This document shows, one piece after another, positions 44,180 through 53,882 of a stretch of DNA of 64,000 nt. The stretch comes from Colwellia sp. MB02u-6 (GTDB lineage Bacteria; Pseudomonadota; Gammaproteobacteria; Enterobacterales; Alteromonadaceae), in assembly GCF_014077095.1 (NCBI RefSeq), contig NZ_JACGVG010000037.1, positions 1 to 64,000 on the forward strand, in the 5' to 3' direction. Position 1 is the stretch's first letter, and each line of letters starts with the position of its first letter. Made by a program: the position numbers and the translations under genes. Under the pieces are notes generated by a model. The model ran no database searches and was not told the origin of the DNA. It saw only the letters and a program-made list of their open reading frames with translations.

Positions 44180-45541
44180 TTACTTACCAAGTAACAGGGT
44201 CGCTGTGCCTAAAAATGCAAATATACCCACGACATCAGTAACCGTTGTCAAAATAACACTACCAGCTAATGCAGGATCTATATTCATTTTTTTCAACATT
44301 AAGGGCACGGTAACACCGGCAATGCCAGCCGCGGTCATATTCATTAACATGGCAAAGGCAATGATGGCGCCTAGCATTAAGTTTTGCTGCCAAATCGCCA
44401 CAACCGAAGCGATTAACACCGCCCAAATTAGACCATTAAAAAACCCAATGGCCAATTCTTTATAGAGCAAAATTCGCGAGTTACTTTCACCGACATGGCC
44501 TAAGGCCATAGCGCGGATAACTAAGGTTAAAGTTTGGTTGCCGGCGACGCCGCCCATGCTAGGCACCAAAGAGTTTAACACCGCCAAAATAGCCAGTTGA
44601 TTTAAAATACCTTCAAACATGCTCGACACTGCGACAGCCATAAGAGCGGTGATTAAGTTCACACCTAACCAAATAGAACGGCGTTGGGTACTTTTCAAGA
44701 CTGGAGCAAAGGTGTCAGCCTCATCATCTAGACCGGCCATACTCATCATAGAATGCTCGGCTTCCTCACGAATAATATCAATAACATCATCGATGGTAAT
44801 ACGACCCAGTAGTCGTGCTTCGTGATCGACAACAGGGGCAGAAAACCAATCGTAGCGCTCAAATAGCTGCGCGACATCTTTTTCATGCATATCAGCGGTA
44901 ATGGCTTGAATATCTTTATTGATTAGGTCTGAGATAATGGTTTCTGCTTTGGCAGTAACAATGGCAGATAAAGACACTGAACCGAGGAAATGATCGGCTC
45001 TGTCAACCACATAAAAAGAGTCAGTTGCTTCAGGTAATTTACCGCGTAGTCGTAAATAACGTAGCACCACATCTACCGTAACATCAGGACGAATAGAGAT
45101 GGTATCGGTATTCATGATACCGCCGGCCGTGTCTTCCTCAAATGAAAGTGCAGCTTCAACACGATGGCGATCTTGCCAATCCATTGCATTAAGCACTTCC
45201 TGATAAACTGTGTCAGGCAGTGTTCTGAAAACTTCAGCTAAATCATCAACATCCATTCCCTCTGCAACAACAGCTAGCTTCTCTGGATGAATATTTTTCA
45301 GAATGCCTTTTCGAACTTCTTCGTTTAGCTCTTCGAGCACATCACCGTGATGATCGGCATCAATAAGCTGCCAAAGTGCGACACGGCTTTTGCTTGGTGA
45401 TGACTCTAATAATAAGGCAAGATCGTAAGCAGGCATGTCTTGCAATAACTTGCGAACATGGACAAACATACCACTATCGAGGGCATCATTAACCTGCTGA
45501 AGGCGCTGATGATTGTATTCTTGTTTAGAAACTTCCGGCAT
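44180..45541 (-). CDS. mgtE: Magnesium transporter MgtE
   Basis: MgtE is a dimeric Mg2+ channel gated by cytoplasmic magnesium. The order of domains is complete in 453 residues: an N domain of superhelical repeats (DALLLESSPSKSRVALWQL, KLAVVAEGMDVDDLAEVFRTLP), a CBS pair (TAGGIMNTDTISIRPDVTV and WFSAPVVDHEARLLGRITIDD), the plug helix, and five membrane helices from about residue 290, with the pore stretch SLVPSMGGVAGNQTLTLVIRA. The last helix ends in GTATLLLGK. It lies near ptsO, as in Vibrio and Shewanella, but is separated from it by 509 bases. A long 5' leader is possible; no magnesium riboswitch was recognised. Confidence 0.94.
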   Translation of the reverse strand: MPEVSKQEYNHQRLQQVNDALDSGMFVHVRKLLQDMPAYDLALLLESSPSKSRVALWQLIDADHHGDVLEELNEEVRKGILKNIHPEKLAVVAEGMDVDDLAEVFRTLPDTVYQEVLNAMDWQDRHRVEAALSFEEDTAGGIMNTDTISIRPDVTVDVVLRYLRLRGKLPEATDSFYVVDRADHFLGSVSLSAIVTAKAETIISDLINKDIQAITADMHEKDVAQLFERYDWFSAPVVDHEARLLGRITIDDVIDIIREEAEHSMMSMAGLDDEADTFAPVLKSTQRRSIWLGVNLITALMAVAVSSMFEGILNQLAILAVLNSLVPSMGGVAGNQTLTLVIRAMALGHVGESNSRILLYKELAIGFFNGLIWAVLIASVVAIWQQNLMLGAIIAFAMLMNMTAAGIAGVTVPLMLKKMNIDPALAGSVILTTVTDVVGIFAFLGTATLLLGK

Positions 45542-46050
45542 ATATTCACCTTTTGCCGTTGTAAAACGAAAACTGAAAATTATTAGGGATTGTTGAACTT
45601 ACTTTAGTGCAGTTTGTTTAGTATGTAGGCTCAGCAAACACATGATGTGTCGCTGGCTACATAGACGTATGAGCACGTCATAGCCATTGCAAACTAACTC
45701 TATTATCTTTGGGTTTATCTAAAGCCACTGAAGCGAGTTCAATGTTAACCCAGAAAGTTAAACAGATCCTATTATGAGAGATAACTATTAAGTTTTGTTA
45801 TAGCAAATAAATATAAGCATCGATAGATCTGGACGGTAGTGCGACTCAGGAGACAAAGTTGAAAACGGGTATGCTTGAGTTATTTCGCTTGTTCTAAAGG
45901 CTTTAATGTAGCGCTAAATTGGCTAGTATATTATTTTAGTCACTAGGGTTCGTTAATAATTATCCGCGTAGAGTTTACCGTAATCTAGCCATTTTAGCAG
46001 CTTTTTTATTGACTTAAGCACGTGCTTAGCCACGAAGAAGCTCTCTGTTA
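45542..46050. other. Intergenic region between mgtE and ptsO
   Basis: About 500 bases with no recognised gene. A palindrome TAAGCACGTGCTTA lies at 46015-46028, just after the ptsO stop, and may be a 3' hairpin of the rpoN operon. The segment 45844-45880 starts ACTCAG and ends ATGCTTGAGT, like 370-408, but this is a weak similarity. The mgtE promoter is expected near the left end. Confidence 0.4.
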
Positions 46051-46329
46051 CTATTCAGCTTCATTAAATTTGTTACTAAAGAGTTGGCAAATTTCTGCTA
46101 GGGCTTGTTCAGCATCTTGGCCAGAGGCAATAACCTTGACGGTTTTACCTTGGGCGCCTGCCAGCAGCATTAGCCCCATAATACTATTCGCGTCTGCTCG
46201 GTTTTCGTCTAATTCAATGATGACTTTAGCGGTAAATTTTTGGCTTAATTGGGCAAGCTTAGAAGCCGCTCGGGCATGTAGCCCAAGTTTATTGATGATG
46301 AGTACATTACGGCTCTTAGGCTTGCTCAT
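46051..46329 (-). CDS. ptsO: Phosphocarrier NPr of the nitrogen PTS
   Basis: An HPr-like protein of 92 residues that carries phosphate from EI-Ntr to PtsN. The phosphorylation site is His18 in NKLGLHARAASKL, and the second conserved block is ADANSIMGLMLLAGAQGKTVKV, where HPr of the sugar PTS would show the regulatory Ser46 motif (here NSIMGL, retaining Ser). Its position at the end of rpoN-hpf-ptsN-rapZ is the standard place for npr/ptsO. It is separated by six bases from rapZ, so it is co-transcribed. Confidence 0.93.
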   Translation of the reverse strand: MSKPKSRNVLIINKLGLHARAASKLAQLSQKFTAKVIIELDENRADANSIMGLMLLAGAQGKTVKVIASGQDAEQALAEICQLFSNKFNEAE

Positions 46330-46335
46330 CTTAGC

Positions 46336-47190
46336 TTATGTGCCTTCAACGGTTAAGTCACGGTGGCGAGATTGCACATCTTTGCGCTCTTTACGCATAT
46401 TATTTGCCAGTAATTCGGCAATATAGACCGAACGATGCTTGCCACCCGTGCAACCAATGGCAATGGTGATATAACTGCGATTATTACGTTCTAAGTGGGG
46501 TAACCAGGTCATCATAAAACTGTTAATTTGCCAAACAAATTTAGTCACAATAGGCTGGCTAGCAAGAAAGTCTTGTACCGGTTTGTCTAAACCTGTGTAG
46601 CCTTTTAGCTCTTTATCCCAAAATGGGTTAGGTAAGAAACGTGCATCAAAAACATAATCTGCATCTTGTGGTACACCATGTTTAAAACCAAATGATTCAA
46701 AGACAACCACCATTGAACCAGACGTTTTACCCAAAATTCGCTCTCTAACTAAATCAGCGAGTTGGTGCGGTGTCAGTTGACTGGTATTGATGTATAGGTC
46801 TGCCCGACTGGCGATGGGCTCAAGTAATTTTTTCTCCAAGGCAATCGCTTGGTCTAGAGCAATATTTTGCTTGATTAACGGATGTAAACGCCGCGTTTCA
46901 CTGAACCGGCGAATAAGGTCACTATCATCAGCATCTAAATACAGTATGCTCAATTCTACTGCATTGGGCAGGTATTCAATAATTTCGGGTACGTCGTTAG
47001 GATCGGCTGGCAGGTTACGAACATCGAGACTTACGGCAACATTTTCATAATCATTAATCACCGTATGGGTTAGTGCGGGTAACAAGTTGACAGGGATATT
47101 ATCAACACAATAATAACCTAAATCCTCTAAAACACGCAGTGCAACACTTTTCCCTGAGCCTGAACGGCCACTTACAATAATTAATTTCAT
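46336..47190 (-). CDS. rapZ: RNase adapter protein RapZ
   Basis: RapZ binds GlcN6P and guides RNase E to the small RNA GlmZ, controlling cell-wall precursor synthesis in enterobacteria; elsewhere its target may differ. The 284-residue protein has an N-terminal P-loop (IIVSGRSGSGKSVALRVLEDLGY, residues about 3-25) and the C-terminal RNA-binding domain with RFLPNPFW, LKGYTGLDKPV and IAIGCTGGKHRSVYIAE. It lies between ptsN (six bases upstream) and ptsO (six bases downstream), the conserved order in gammaproteobacteria. Confidence 0.95.
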   Translation of the reverse strand: MKLIIVSGRSGSGKSVALRVLEDLGYYCVDNIPVNLLPALTHTVINDYENVAVSLDVRNLPADPNDVPEIIEYLPNAVELSILYLDADDSDLIRRFSETRRLHPLIKQNIALDQAIALEKKLLEPIASRADLYINTSQLTPHQLADLVRERILGKTSGSMVVVFESFGFKHGVPQDADYVFDARFLPNPFWDKELKGYTGLDKPVQDFLASQPIVTKFVWQINSFMMTWLPHLERNNRSYITIAIGCTGGKHRSVYIAELLANNMRKERKDVQSRHRDLTVEGT

Positions 47191-47196
47191 CCGTGT

Positions 47197-47655
47197 TTAA
47201 CTCGCTTGTTGTATTAACTGAAACAGTTCTTGATTACTTTTGCATTTACGCACTTGCTTGCAAAATTGCTTGTCACGAAAGATTTTTGCGATACTTTGCA
47301 GCGTACTCAAGTGGCTCTGGCATTCTTCTTCAGGCACGAATAAGGCGATAAAAATATCAACAGGGCGATGATCAATAGCGTCAAAATTAATCGCTTGTTC
47401 TGTGGTAATAACGACAGCAATAGGTTTCGTAGGCGTAGCATTTTCTAGGCGGCCATGTGGTATAGCAATGCCATTACCTATGCCTGTTGAGCCCATTCTT
47501 TCGCGTTTAACTAAACTTTCTAAGAGCTGAAAAGTATCATGGCTGTCGAGTTTATCGGCGGCCAAGCGACTTAAATATTCTAATATACGTTTTTTACTGG
47601 CACCCGGTGCTGCACAAATAGTGCAGTCCGGGGTTAAGATGTCTTGCAACTTCAT
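47197..47655 (-). CDS. ptsN: Nitrogen-regulatory EIIA protein PtsN
   Basis: PtsN (EIIA-Ntr) is the terminal phosphoacceptor of the nitrogen PTS and modulates potassium transport and other processes according to its phosphorylation. The site is His67 in GNGIAIPHGRLEN. Family features DHRPVDIFIALFVPEEECQSHLSTL follow near residue 110 (a two-block match), and the length of 152 is normal. It lies between hpf and rapZ, with only six bases to rapZ. Confidence 0.95.
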   Translation of the reverse strand: MKLQDILTPDCTICAAPGASKKRILEYLSRLAADKLDSHDTFQLLESLVKRERMGSTGIGNGIAIPHGRLENATPTKPIAVVITTEQAINFDAIDHRPVDIFIALFVPEEECQSHLSTLQSIAKIFRDKQFCKQVRKCKSNQELFQLIQQAS

Positions 47656-47684
47656 AAACTTCTAAGACCTATAGCGAAATGACG

Positions 47685-47972
47685 CTAATGTTTGTTGATT
47701 TTGCCTTTATATTTCAATATTTGGCGATCTAGCTTATCAATTAATGCATCAATCGATGCATACATGTCACTATGTTGTGCCTTAGCATGAACTTCGGTGC
47801 CACTTAAGTGCACTGTTGATTCGGCAATCTGATTCTGTTTTTCTACCGTTAACACCACATGTACATTATTGATATGATCAAAATGACGCTCTAGTTTTTC
47901 AAACTTGCCATTGACATAATCACGCAATGAATCGGTAACATCGACATGGTGTCCAGTAAGATTAATTTGCAT
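47685..47972 (-). CDS. hpf: Ribosome hibernation promoting factor (short form)
   Basis: A 95-residue HPF/YfiA-family protein that binds the 30S decoding region in stationary phase and helps form 100S dimers. The fold is visible as MQINLTGHHVDVTDSLRDYV (start), FEKLERHFDHINNVHVVL, then VEKQNQIAESTVHLSGTEVHA and DMYASIDALIDKLDRQILKYK (conserved blocks). It lacks the C-terminal extension of the long HPF. The second Met (47972) is the family start. It sits directly behind rpoN, as in E. coli. Confidence 0.94.
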   Translation of the reverse strand: MQINLTGHHVDVTDSLRDYVNGKFEKLERHFDHINNVHVVLTVEKQNQIAESTVHLSGTEVHAKAQHSDMYASIDALIDKLDRQILKYKGKINKH

Positions 47973-48008
47973 ATATTTCAATCCTCTTTATTGGCTAAAT
48001 AAAATTGC

Positions 48009-49514
48009 CTACAATAGGCTTTTACGTTGATTTGATGGCGGTATAGAAAGTGACTCTCGATATTTAGCAATGGTACGCCTTGCCACTTGTATACCTTGCT
48101 CTGCTAAAATTTCTGCCATTTTATTGTCGCTGAGTGGTTTTGCAGGCACTTCGGCAGCCACTAGCTTTTTAATTAATTCTCGAATAGCAGTTGATGAACA
48201 TTCACCGCCGTTTTCGGTACTTACGTGGCTAGAAAAAAAGTACTTAAGCTCAAAAATTCCTCTAGGCGTGTGCATATATTTTTGTGTTGTAACACGAGAA
48301 ATGGTTGATTCATGCATATCTACAGCTTCGGCAATATCGTTCAATACCATAGGACGCATCGATTCAGGTCCGTGTTCAAAAAAGCCTTGTTGGCGTTGCA
48401 CAATGCAATTTGAAACCTTTAAAAGCGTTTCGTTACGGCTTTCTAAGCTTTTAATAAACCATTTAGCTTCTTGCAAGTTAGAGCGAATAAATTGATTATC
48501 AGTAGATGACTTCATTGAACGAGACATAGCGGCGTATTGCTGATTAACCGATAGTTTAGGTGCAGTGTCAGGATTGAGCTCTACTGTCCACCGGCCGTTT
48601 TTCTTTTCAACGGACACGTCTGGGATAACATATTGTTCTTCACTTTTGATGACACTATCACCTGGACGGGGATCTAAACTTTGTATTAGGCGAATAACTT
48701 CGCGTAATTGCTCTTCTTTCAAGCGTAATTTACGCATCAATTGACGATAATCGCGATTACCGAGCAAGTCAATATACTCGCTGACAGCGATTTTGCTTTC
48801 TGCTAACCAAGGGGTATCTGTAGCAAATTGATTGAGCTGAATACGCAAGCACTCTGGAATTGAACGGGCGGCAACACCAACGGGGTCAAATACGTTAATA
48901 CGCTTTAACACTACCTCAATCTCATCAAGTTCGACACCATCAATACCGACACTCTCTAAGATTTCTTCGGCTGAAACGGTTAAATAACCGGCTTCATCTA
49001 TGGCTTCAATAATGGCAATGGCAATGGTTCTGTCAGTGTCACTAAAAGGCGTTAGTTCCATCTGCCAAATTAGATGGTCTTGTAATGAGTCTTTCGTTTC
49101 ACCTTGATAAGTATAATCTTCTGAGGCATGGCCGACACCACCACTACTGACACCGGCACTGAAGTTATCATCCCATGTGCTATCACTATTGAGTTCTTCG
49201 GGGATGTCTGTTTTTGCTAAACCTTCAGAGGAGCTAATTTCGTCTATCGAGGGAGTGGAGTCTTCGCTACCATCAGAGGATGCTGCAGATTTTTCGCCTG
49301 CAGTTACCGAATATCCTGCTTCTAAATGGTCAGGGGTACTTTCTGAATTGTTATCGTGTGTTTCGTCAACCTCAAGCAAAGGGTTACTTTCAAGTGCTTC
49401 TTGAATCTCTAGTTGCAGATCCAAAGTTGATAATTGCAACAGTTTGATCGCCTGCTGCAATTGCGGGGTCATCGTTAACTGTTGTCCGATACGGAGTTGC
49501 AGAGTAGGACGCAT
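48009..49514 (-). CDS. rpoN: RNA polymerase sigma-54 factor RpoN
   Basis: Sigma-54 directs polymerase to -24/-12 promoters that need AAA+ activators. Region I begins [29 protein letters not shown] (the glutamine-rich activator-contact region). An acidic, low-complexity linker (residues about 55-125) follows, then the core-binding domain and the DNA-binding domain with the helix-turn-helix [26 protein letters not shown] (conserved). The RpoN box, [10 protein letters not shown], is near residue 480. Length is 501 residues. It lies between lptB and hpf in the conserved LPS/nitrogen block. Confidence 0.96.
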   Translation of the reverse strand: MRPTLQLRIGQQLTMTPQLQQAIKLLQLSTLDLQLEIQEALESNPLLEVDETHDNNSESTPDHLEAGYSVTAGEKSAASSDGSEDSTPSIDEISSSEGLAKTDIPEELNSDSTWDDNFSAGVSSGGVGHASEDYTYQGETKDSLQDHLIWQMELTPFSDTDRTIAIAIIEAIDEAGYLTVSAEEILESVGIDGVELDEIEVVLKRINVFDPVGVAARSIPECLRIQLNQFATDTPWLAESKIAVSEYIDLLGNRDYRQLMRKLRLKEEQLREVIRLIQSLDPRPGDSVIKSEEQYVIPDVSVEKKNGRWTVELNPDTAPKLSVNQQYAAMSRSMKSSTDNQFIRSNLQEAKWFIKSLESRNETLLKVSNCIVQRQQGFFEHGPESMRPMVLNDIAEAVDMHESTISRVTTQKYMHTPRGIFELKYFFSSHVSTENGGECSSTAIRELIKKLVAAEVPAKPLSDNKMAEILAEQGIQVARRTIAKYRESLSIPPSNQRKSLL

Positions 49515-49565
49515 TTACGTTTTCTTTTCCCTATTCAAATTCATTAATTCAATTGGCTTTATTCA

Positions 49566-50297
49566 CTATAGCGTGAATTGTTCGCCAAGGTATACATCTC
49601 TTACATGTTGATTTGCAAGAATTTGCTTTGAATTACCTTCAGCGATAAGCTCGCCATGACTAACAATGTAGGCATGTTCACAAACGTCGAGTGTTTCTCG
49701 CACATTGTGATCTGTGATCAAAATACCTATGCCACGATCTTTTAAGTGTAGGATAATTTTTTTTATATCACCTACCGAAATTGGGTCAACACCGGCAAAG
49801 GGTTCATCCAGTAGTATAAATTTAGGATCTGCGGCTAATGCCCGTGCTATTTCAACTCGTCGGCGCTCACCGCCAGATAAACTCATGCCTAAGTTATCTT
49901 TTATATGGCCTATGTTGAACTCTTCTAATAAATGTTCAAGTTTTTCTTGTCGGTCAACATCATTAAGTGATTTACGTGTTTGTAAAATAGCCATAATGTT
50001 GTCATGAACAGATAACTTACGAAAAATAGACGCTTCTTGTGGTAAATAACCGATACCTTTTCTCGCGCGCTCGTGCATCGGCAGTAAGGTTATATCTTCA
50101 TCATTTAAGACAATTGCACCACTGTCGTTCTTTACCAAGCCAACAATCATATAAAAAGAGGTGGTTTTACCTGCGCCATTTGGCCCTAATAAGCCAACAA
50201 TTTGTCCAGCTGAGACGTGCATACTAACGTTTTTAACAACTTTTCTGCCTTTATAAGACTTGGCAAGGCCGGTTGCTGATAATGTAGAAGTTGACAT
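49566..50297 (-). CDS. lptB: LPS export ABC ATPase LptB
   Basis: LptB powers extraction of lipopolysaccharide from the inner membrane together with LptFG. Walker A is [20 protein letters not shown] near residue 34, the signature [15 protein letters not shown] near 140, Walker [17 protein letters not shown] near 160, and the switch His in [12 protein letters not shown]. Length 243 is standard. It begins directly after lptA (start at the base next to the lptA stop), which shows an operon. LptF and LptG are not in this window, as is usual. Confidence 0.96.
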   Translation of the reverse strand: MSTSTLSATGLAKSYKGRKVVKNVSMHVSAGQIVGLLGPNGAGKTTSFYMIVGLVKNDSGAIVLNDEDITLLPMHERARKGIGYLPQEASIFRKLSVHDNIMAILQTRKSLNDVDRQEKLEHLLEEFNIGHIKDNLGMSLSGGERRRVEIARALAADPKFILLDEPFAGVDPISVGDIKKIILHLKDRGIGILITDHNVRETLDVCEHAYIVSHGELIAEGNSKQILANQHVRDVYLGEQFTL

Positions 50298-50843
50298 TTA
50301 CTCTTGCTTATCCTTTGATTTTATAGGCAATTCAATTTTTTTCTTTGGCTGTAAGACAGTTTCAACTTTAGCGTTTTCTAGGCTTTCGGCATTGACATAT
50401 TCTGTGGCAAAATTGTAGGTGATTTTACTGCCACTCACTTTACTGCCTTCTTGGCTAAGGAGGGCATTGCCTGAAATAACGACGTTATTCATACTCGGTT
50501 CATAACGAATTTCATTGGCTTGCAAATTGATTGGACTACCATCTTGAAGCGTTTGTTCAAAGGTCGCCGGTGAGCCTTTGGCAATATAAATTTTGTTGTC
50601 ACTTTTTTCTTGGGTAATAACCTGGACTAACTCGGCATGTATGGTTAGTGTGCCTTGAGTAATAATGACATTATCAATATAACTGAATATTTTATTTTTG
50701 AGATCGGCCGCTTGGCGTGAAGAAGATATTTTAATCTCTTGTTCTACGTCAAATTTTTCTGCACTTGCCACAGGCACTAATAATGCTAAAGTAGTGAAGT
50801 AATATAAGTTATTTTTTAATTTTTTTATAAATAGTTTGTACAT
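50298..50843 (-). CDS. lptA: LPS transport periplasmic protein LptA
   Basis: LptA polymerises into the periplasmic bridge that carries LPS from LptC to LptD. The 181-residue protein has a signal peptide (YYFTTLALLVPVASA-E) and the beta-jellyroll OstA_N fold (LTIHAELVQVITQ, IYIAKGSPATFEQTLQDG, ANEIRYEPSMNNVVISGNALL). The start overlaps the lptC reading frame by 35 bases, a longer overlap than normal, so its ribosome-binding site lies within the lptC coding sequence. It is followed immediately by lptB. Confidence 0.92.
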   Translation of the reverse strand: MYKLFIKKLKNNLYYFTTLALLVPVASAEKFDVEQEIKISSSRQAADLKNKIFSYIDNVIITQGTLTIHAELVQVITQEKSDNKIYIAKGSPATFEQTLQDGSPINLQANEIRYEPSMNNVVISGNALLSQEGSKVSGSKITYNFATEYVNAESLENAKVETVLQPKKKIELPIKSKDKQE

Positions 50844-51375
50844 GTTCGGTCAATGTCATCTGTGTTGTGTTTAAGTCTACAATTAATCCTGAGCCATACA
50901 TAGTAAATCCTTTACCTAATATTAAGATAGTTTGCTCTGAGCTGATAATATTAGTTTTTAAGTCCATTTCTAAATTTTTACCATGCACTTCCTGTATCAA
51001 ACTTTCTTGATCAGTGGCGATTAAACGTACGCGGTTTGCTAATTTTACGCGATTGTTATTATATAAGGTGCCTTCATTGGCGGTTATTTGCCAAGTAGGT
51101 TTGTTGTTCCTTGGATATAAGGTATAGCGTGGATATTCAAAGTGTGTGACCCCTAATTCAGCATAATGTTCCATGCGTTTTGCTTCTACATTATAAGATA
51201 ATGCCCCCGTGGTTTTATAAACATCACTGTTAAGGTTTTCAGCAATAAATTCAGGGTTATTAGCGGTATCGAGGATGTTGCTGGTTTCTTCCTTCGCGCC
51301 ATACCATTCAAGTAAGCCATAAGTGGTTAAGGCCAATAGAAATAAGCTTAGACTGACAAGGTATATGCGATTCAT
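50809..51375 (-). CDS. lptC: LPS export protein LptC
   Basis: LptC is a bitopic inner-membrane protein that receives LPS from LptBFG and hands it to LptA. The 188-residue sequence shows one N-terminal helix (YLVSLSLFLLALTTYGLLEW) and a periplasmic jellyroll domain (YNVEAKRMEHYAELGVTHFEYPRYTLY and WQITANEGTLYNNNRVKLANRV as the conserved core). Start ATG 51375 overlaps the kdsC stop by four bases and the 3' end overlaps lptA by 35 bases, a compact translationally coupled run. Sequence divergence in this family is normal; the context makes the call firm. Confidence 0.9.
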   Translation of the reverse strand: MNRIYLVSLSLFLLALTTYGLLEWYGAKEETSNILDTANNPEFIAENLNSDVYKTTGALSYNVEAKRMEHYAELGVTHFEYPRYTLYPRNNKPTWQITANEGTLYNNNRVKLANRVRLIATDQESLIQEVHGKNLEMDLKTNIISSEQTILILGKGFTMYGSGLIVDLNTTQMTLTEHVQTIYKKIKK

Positions 51376-51917
51376 ACGCTAGCACCCGTAGCATCAGCTA
51401 GGGTATTTTGGCTTTGCATAATAAGATCGCAAGTTTCGCGCACGGCACCGAACCCACCTCGGGTATAGGTGATGTAGTCACAAGATTTCAAAATGGCGGG
51501 GTGGGCGTCATTAACCGCAATACTAAAACCAACATAATTAAGGCAGTCAAAATCTGGCATATCGTCGCCGATATAAGCCACTTGTTCAGGTATTAACTTT
51601 AATGTGGCGAGCATAGTTTTTAAAGCGGGTAGCTTATTTTCTTCACCTTGCACTATGTGCTTAACATTTAATGCGCTCATACGTGTTTGCACGATGGATG
51701 AAGTTCTGCCCGTAATCACGGCTACATCAACGCCACTTGCACCTAAGGCTTTAACGCCATAACCATCTTTAGTATGAAAGGCTTTTAATTCCTCACCATT
51801 ATTACCTAAATAAATACGACCATCTGAAAAAACGCCGTCTATATCGCAAACCAAGAGTTTGATTTTTTGCGCTTTTTGCCAAATACTTGGCGCTACTTTT
51901 CCGTATAAGCTGTTCAA
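51372..51917 (-). CDS. kdsC: KDO-8-phosphate phosphatase KdsC
   Basis: KdsC removes phosphate from 3-deoxy-manno-octulosonate 8-phosphate, the third step to the KDO of the LPS core. It is a C0-type HAD phosphatase: the nucleophile loop LLVCDIDGVFSDGRIYLG near residue 25, the Ser/Thr motif VAVITGRTSSIV, the Lys in a conserved loop and the terminal acidic motif YIGDDMPDFDCL near residue 116 are all visible. Length 181 is normal. It lies two bases behind kdsD and overlaps lptC by four bases. Confidence 0.94.
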   Translation of the reverse strand: MNSLYGKVAPSIWQKAQKIKLLVCDIDGVFSDGRIYLGNNGEELKAFHTKDGYGVKALGASGVDVAVITGRTSSIVQTRMSALNVKHIVQGEENKLPALKTMLATLKLIPEQVAYIGDDMPDFDCLNYVGFSIAVNDAHPAILKSCDYITYTRGGFGAVRETCDLIMQSQNTLADATGASV

Positions 51918-51919
51918 CT

Positions 51920-52885
51920 TTAGAGCACTCCAGATTTTAATAAGTCATGCATGTTCATAGCGCCAATGGGTTGGTTATTATCGTTAACAATAATTAAACC
52001 GTTAATTTTTTTATCTTCCATGATCTTTAATGCCTCAGCCGCCAGCATATCCTGCTTAGCCACTAAAGGATTTTTTGTCATTACGCTAGTAATACTGTCT
52101 TGGTGAATATTAATTTCTTCATCTAAAATACGGCGTAAATCACCATCAGTAAACAGGCCTATTAAGCTATTGTTTGCGTCAACAACAGCGGTCATACCCA
52201 AGCCTTTTAGTGACATTTCAACTAAGGCATCTTTTATTTTAGCTACTTGGCTTACTCTTGGTAGGCGTTCGTCTTTGTGCATGATATCGGCCAAGCGTAA
52301 TAATAGTCTTTTACCTAAGCTACCACCGGGGTGAGATAAGGCAAAATCATCTGCAGTAAAGCCGCGCGCATTCAATAAAGCCACCGCTAGGGCATCGCCC
52401 ATTACCAAGGTTGCTGTGGTGCTAGAGGTCGGTGCCAAGCCTAATGGGCAAGCTTCTTGTGCTACTTTTACACAAACATGGCTATCGGCAAGTTTAGCCA
52501 GCGTAGAGTCAGGATTACCCGTCATGGCGATGAGTTTTGTGCCAATACGCTTTAAGACCGGAATAATCGCCAAGACTTCGCCAGTTTCACCCGAATTAGA
52601 AATGGTCAGTACCACATCATCAACAGTCACCATACCTAGATCGCCATGGCTTGCCTCACCTGGGTGAACAAAAAATGCCGGTGTGCCGGTACTTGCTAAG
52701 GTTGCGGCAATTTTGCCTCCAATATGCCCTGACTTTCCCATACCGATCACGATAACGCGGCCTCGACAATTAAACATTAACTCACAAGCTTGAGCAAAGT
52801 CGTCGTCAATAAATTGCGACAATTGTGCAATAGCTTGCTGCTCAATGTTAATGACATTTAGTGCTAATTGTTTAAAGTTTTTCAT
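51920..52885 (-). CDS. kdsD: Arabinose-5-phosphate isomerase KdsD
   Basis: KdsD converts ribulose 5-phosphate to arabinose 5-phosphate, the first step of KDO synthesis. A SIS domain (VIGMGKSGHIGGKIAATLASTG and the conserved TISNSGETGEVLAI) is followed by a CBS pair (MHKDERLPRVSQVAKIKDALVEM, TSVMTKNPLVAKQDMLAAEALKIM). I place the start at ATG 52885 (MKNFKQLAL): the upstream frame runs into yrbG, and this Met lies 17 bases after the yrbG stop. About 321 residues, as in E. coli (328). Confidence 0.94.
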   Translation of the reverse strand: MKNFKQLALNVINIEQQAIAQLSQFIDDDFAQACELMFNCRGRVIVIGMGKSGHIGGKIAATLASTGTPAFFVHPGEASHGDLGMVTVDDVVLTISNSGETGEVLAIIPVLKRIGTKLIAMTGNPDSTLAKLADSHVCVKVAQEACPLGLAPTSSTTATLVMGDALAVALLNARGFTADDFALSHPGGSLGKRLLLRLADIMHKDERLPRVSQVAKIKDALVEMSLKGLGMTAVVDANNSLIGLFTDGDLRRILDEEINIHQDSITSVMTKNPLVAKQDMLAAEALKIMEDKKINGLIIVNDNNQPIGAMNMHDLLKSGVL

Positions 52886-52901
52886 TGCTATAAACCACTT
52901 G

Positions 52902-53882
52902 TTACCTGTTAATTTGACTAAAAAGTAGTACTTGATAACCAATAAATACGGCTAATAATAGTAACCCTTTCGCCCGCGTGATGCGAAATTTTCCACCTCG
53001 ACTAAAACAAAGTATAAATAATAAGAAGGTTGTTGCCAGCATAAATGGTGCGTCACGCACCGCGGCGGCATGATCGATATCGCCCGGCGCAATTAAGCCA
53101 GCTAGCGATAAAACCGCAAGTATATTAAAGATATTCGAGCCAATAATATTACCAAGCGCTAAATCATCTTCTTTTTTAATGATACTCATAATACTGGCCG
53201 CTAACTCAGGTAGGCTAGTGCCAATAGCAATGACCGTTAAGCCGATGACTAAATCACTAATACCAAAAGCTTTGGCTATAAATATCGATGAGTCAACTAA
53301 AAAACTAGCACTGAGTGGCAGTAATATCATACCGACCACTAACCAAATTACCGAGTGTTTGGTACTGACCCCATCAGGCACTTCTTGTTCTGCTTCTAAC
53401 ACCATTTTATCGTCGATAGGGTTTTGTTTTGATCGCCTTAACGTGACAATAAGCAAGGTAGCGATATAAAGTACAAAACCGATAATCAGTATTAAGCCTT
53501 CATTAAAACTAAAGTTGCTGTTGGCTAGCATATATGTCGCGATAGCCGTAACAACTAAAATAAGCGGGATTTCACGTTTAATGGTCGTTGAGGAAACCGA
53601 TAAAGGATGAAACAGTGCCGTTAAGCCTAACACTAAGGCAATGTTGGTAATATTTGAGCCAATGGCATTGCCAACGGCAGTATCTACATTACCCTGTAAA
53701 GAAGCGGTGACCGCTATCATGATTTCAGGTGCTGAAGAGCCCATAGCAACAATAGTTAAGCCAATTATCATGGGAGAAATACCCAGATTTCGTGCTAATG
53801 CTGAGGCACCAAATACAAACTTGTCTGCACTCCACACTAAAGTAATTAGTGAAAGTAATAAGATCAAAATTTGGATGAACAT
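52902..53882 (-). CDS. yrbG: Calcium/sodium antiporter YrbG
   Basis: A member of the CaCA cation-exchanger superfamily with two inverted alpha repeats: GLTIVAMGSSAPEIMIAVTAS near residue 42 with AVGNAIGSNITNIALVLGL, and GLTVIAIGTSLPELAASIMSI near residue 213 with ALGNIIGSNIFNILAVLSL. These are the ion-binding regions. About ten membrane helices fit the 326-residue length. The cation specificity in vivo is not established; the E. coli homologue is annotated as calcium/sodium antiporter. It is the first gene of the kdsD-kdsC-lptCAB transcription block and is divergent from mla. Confidence 0.9.
   Translation of the reverse strand: MFIQILILLLSLITLVWSADKFVFGASALARNLGISPMIIGLTIVAMGSSAPEIMIAVTASLQGNVDTAVGNAIGSNITNIALVLGLTALFHPLSVSSTTIKREIPLILVVTAIATYMLANSNFSFNEGLILIIGFVLYIATLLIVTLRRSKQNPIDDKMVLEAEQEVPDGVSTKHSVIWLVVGMILLPLSASFLVDSSIFIAKAFGISDLVIGLTVIAIGTSLPELAASIMSIIKKEDDLALGNIIGSNIFNILAVLSLAGLIAPGDIDHAAAVRDAPFMLATTFLLFILCFSRGGKFRITRAKGLLLLAVFIGYQVLLFSQINR

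Noticed and set aside
45542-46050. Magnesium-sensing riboswitch upstream of mgtE
   Set aside because: None of the conserved elements of M-box RNAs were found; such riboswitches on mgtE are mostly known from Firmicutes.
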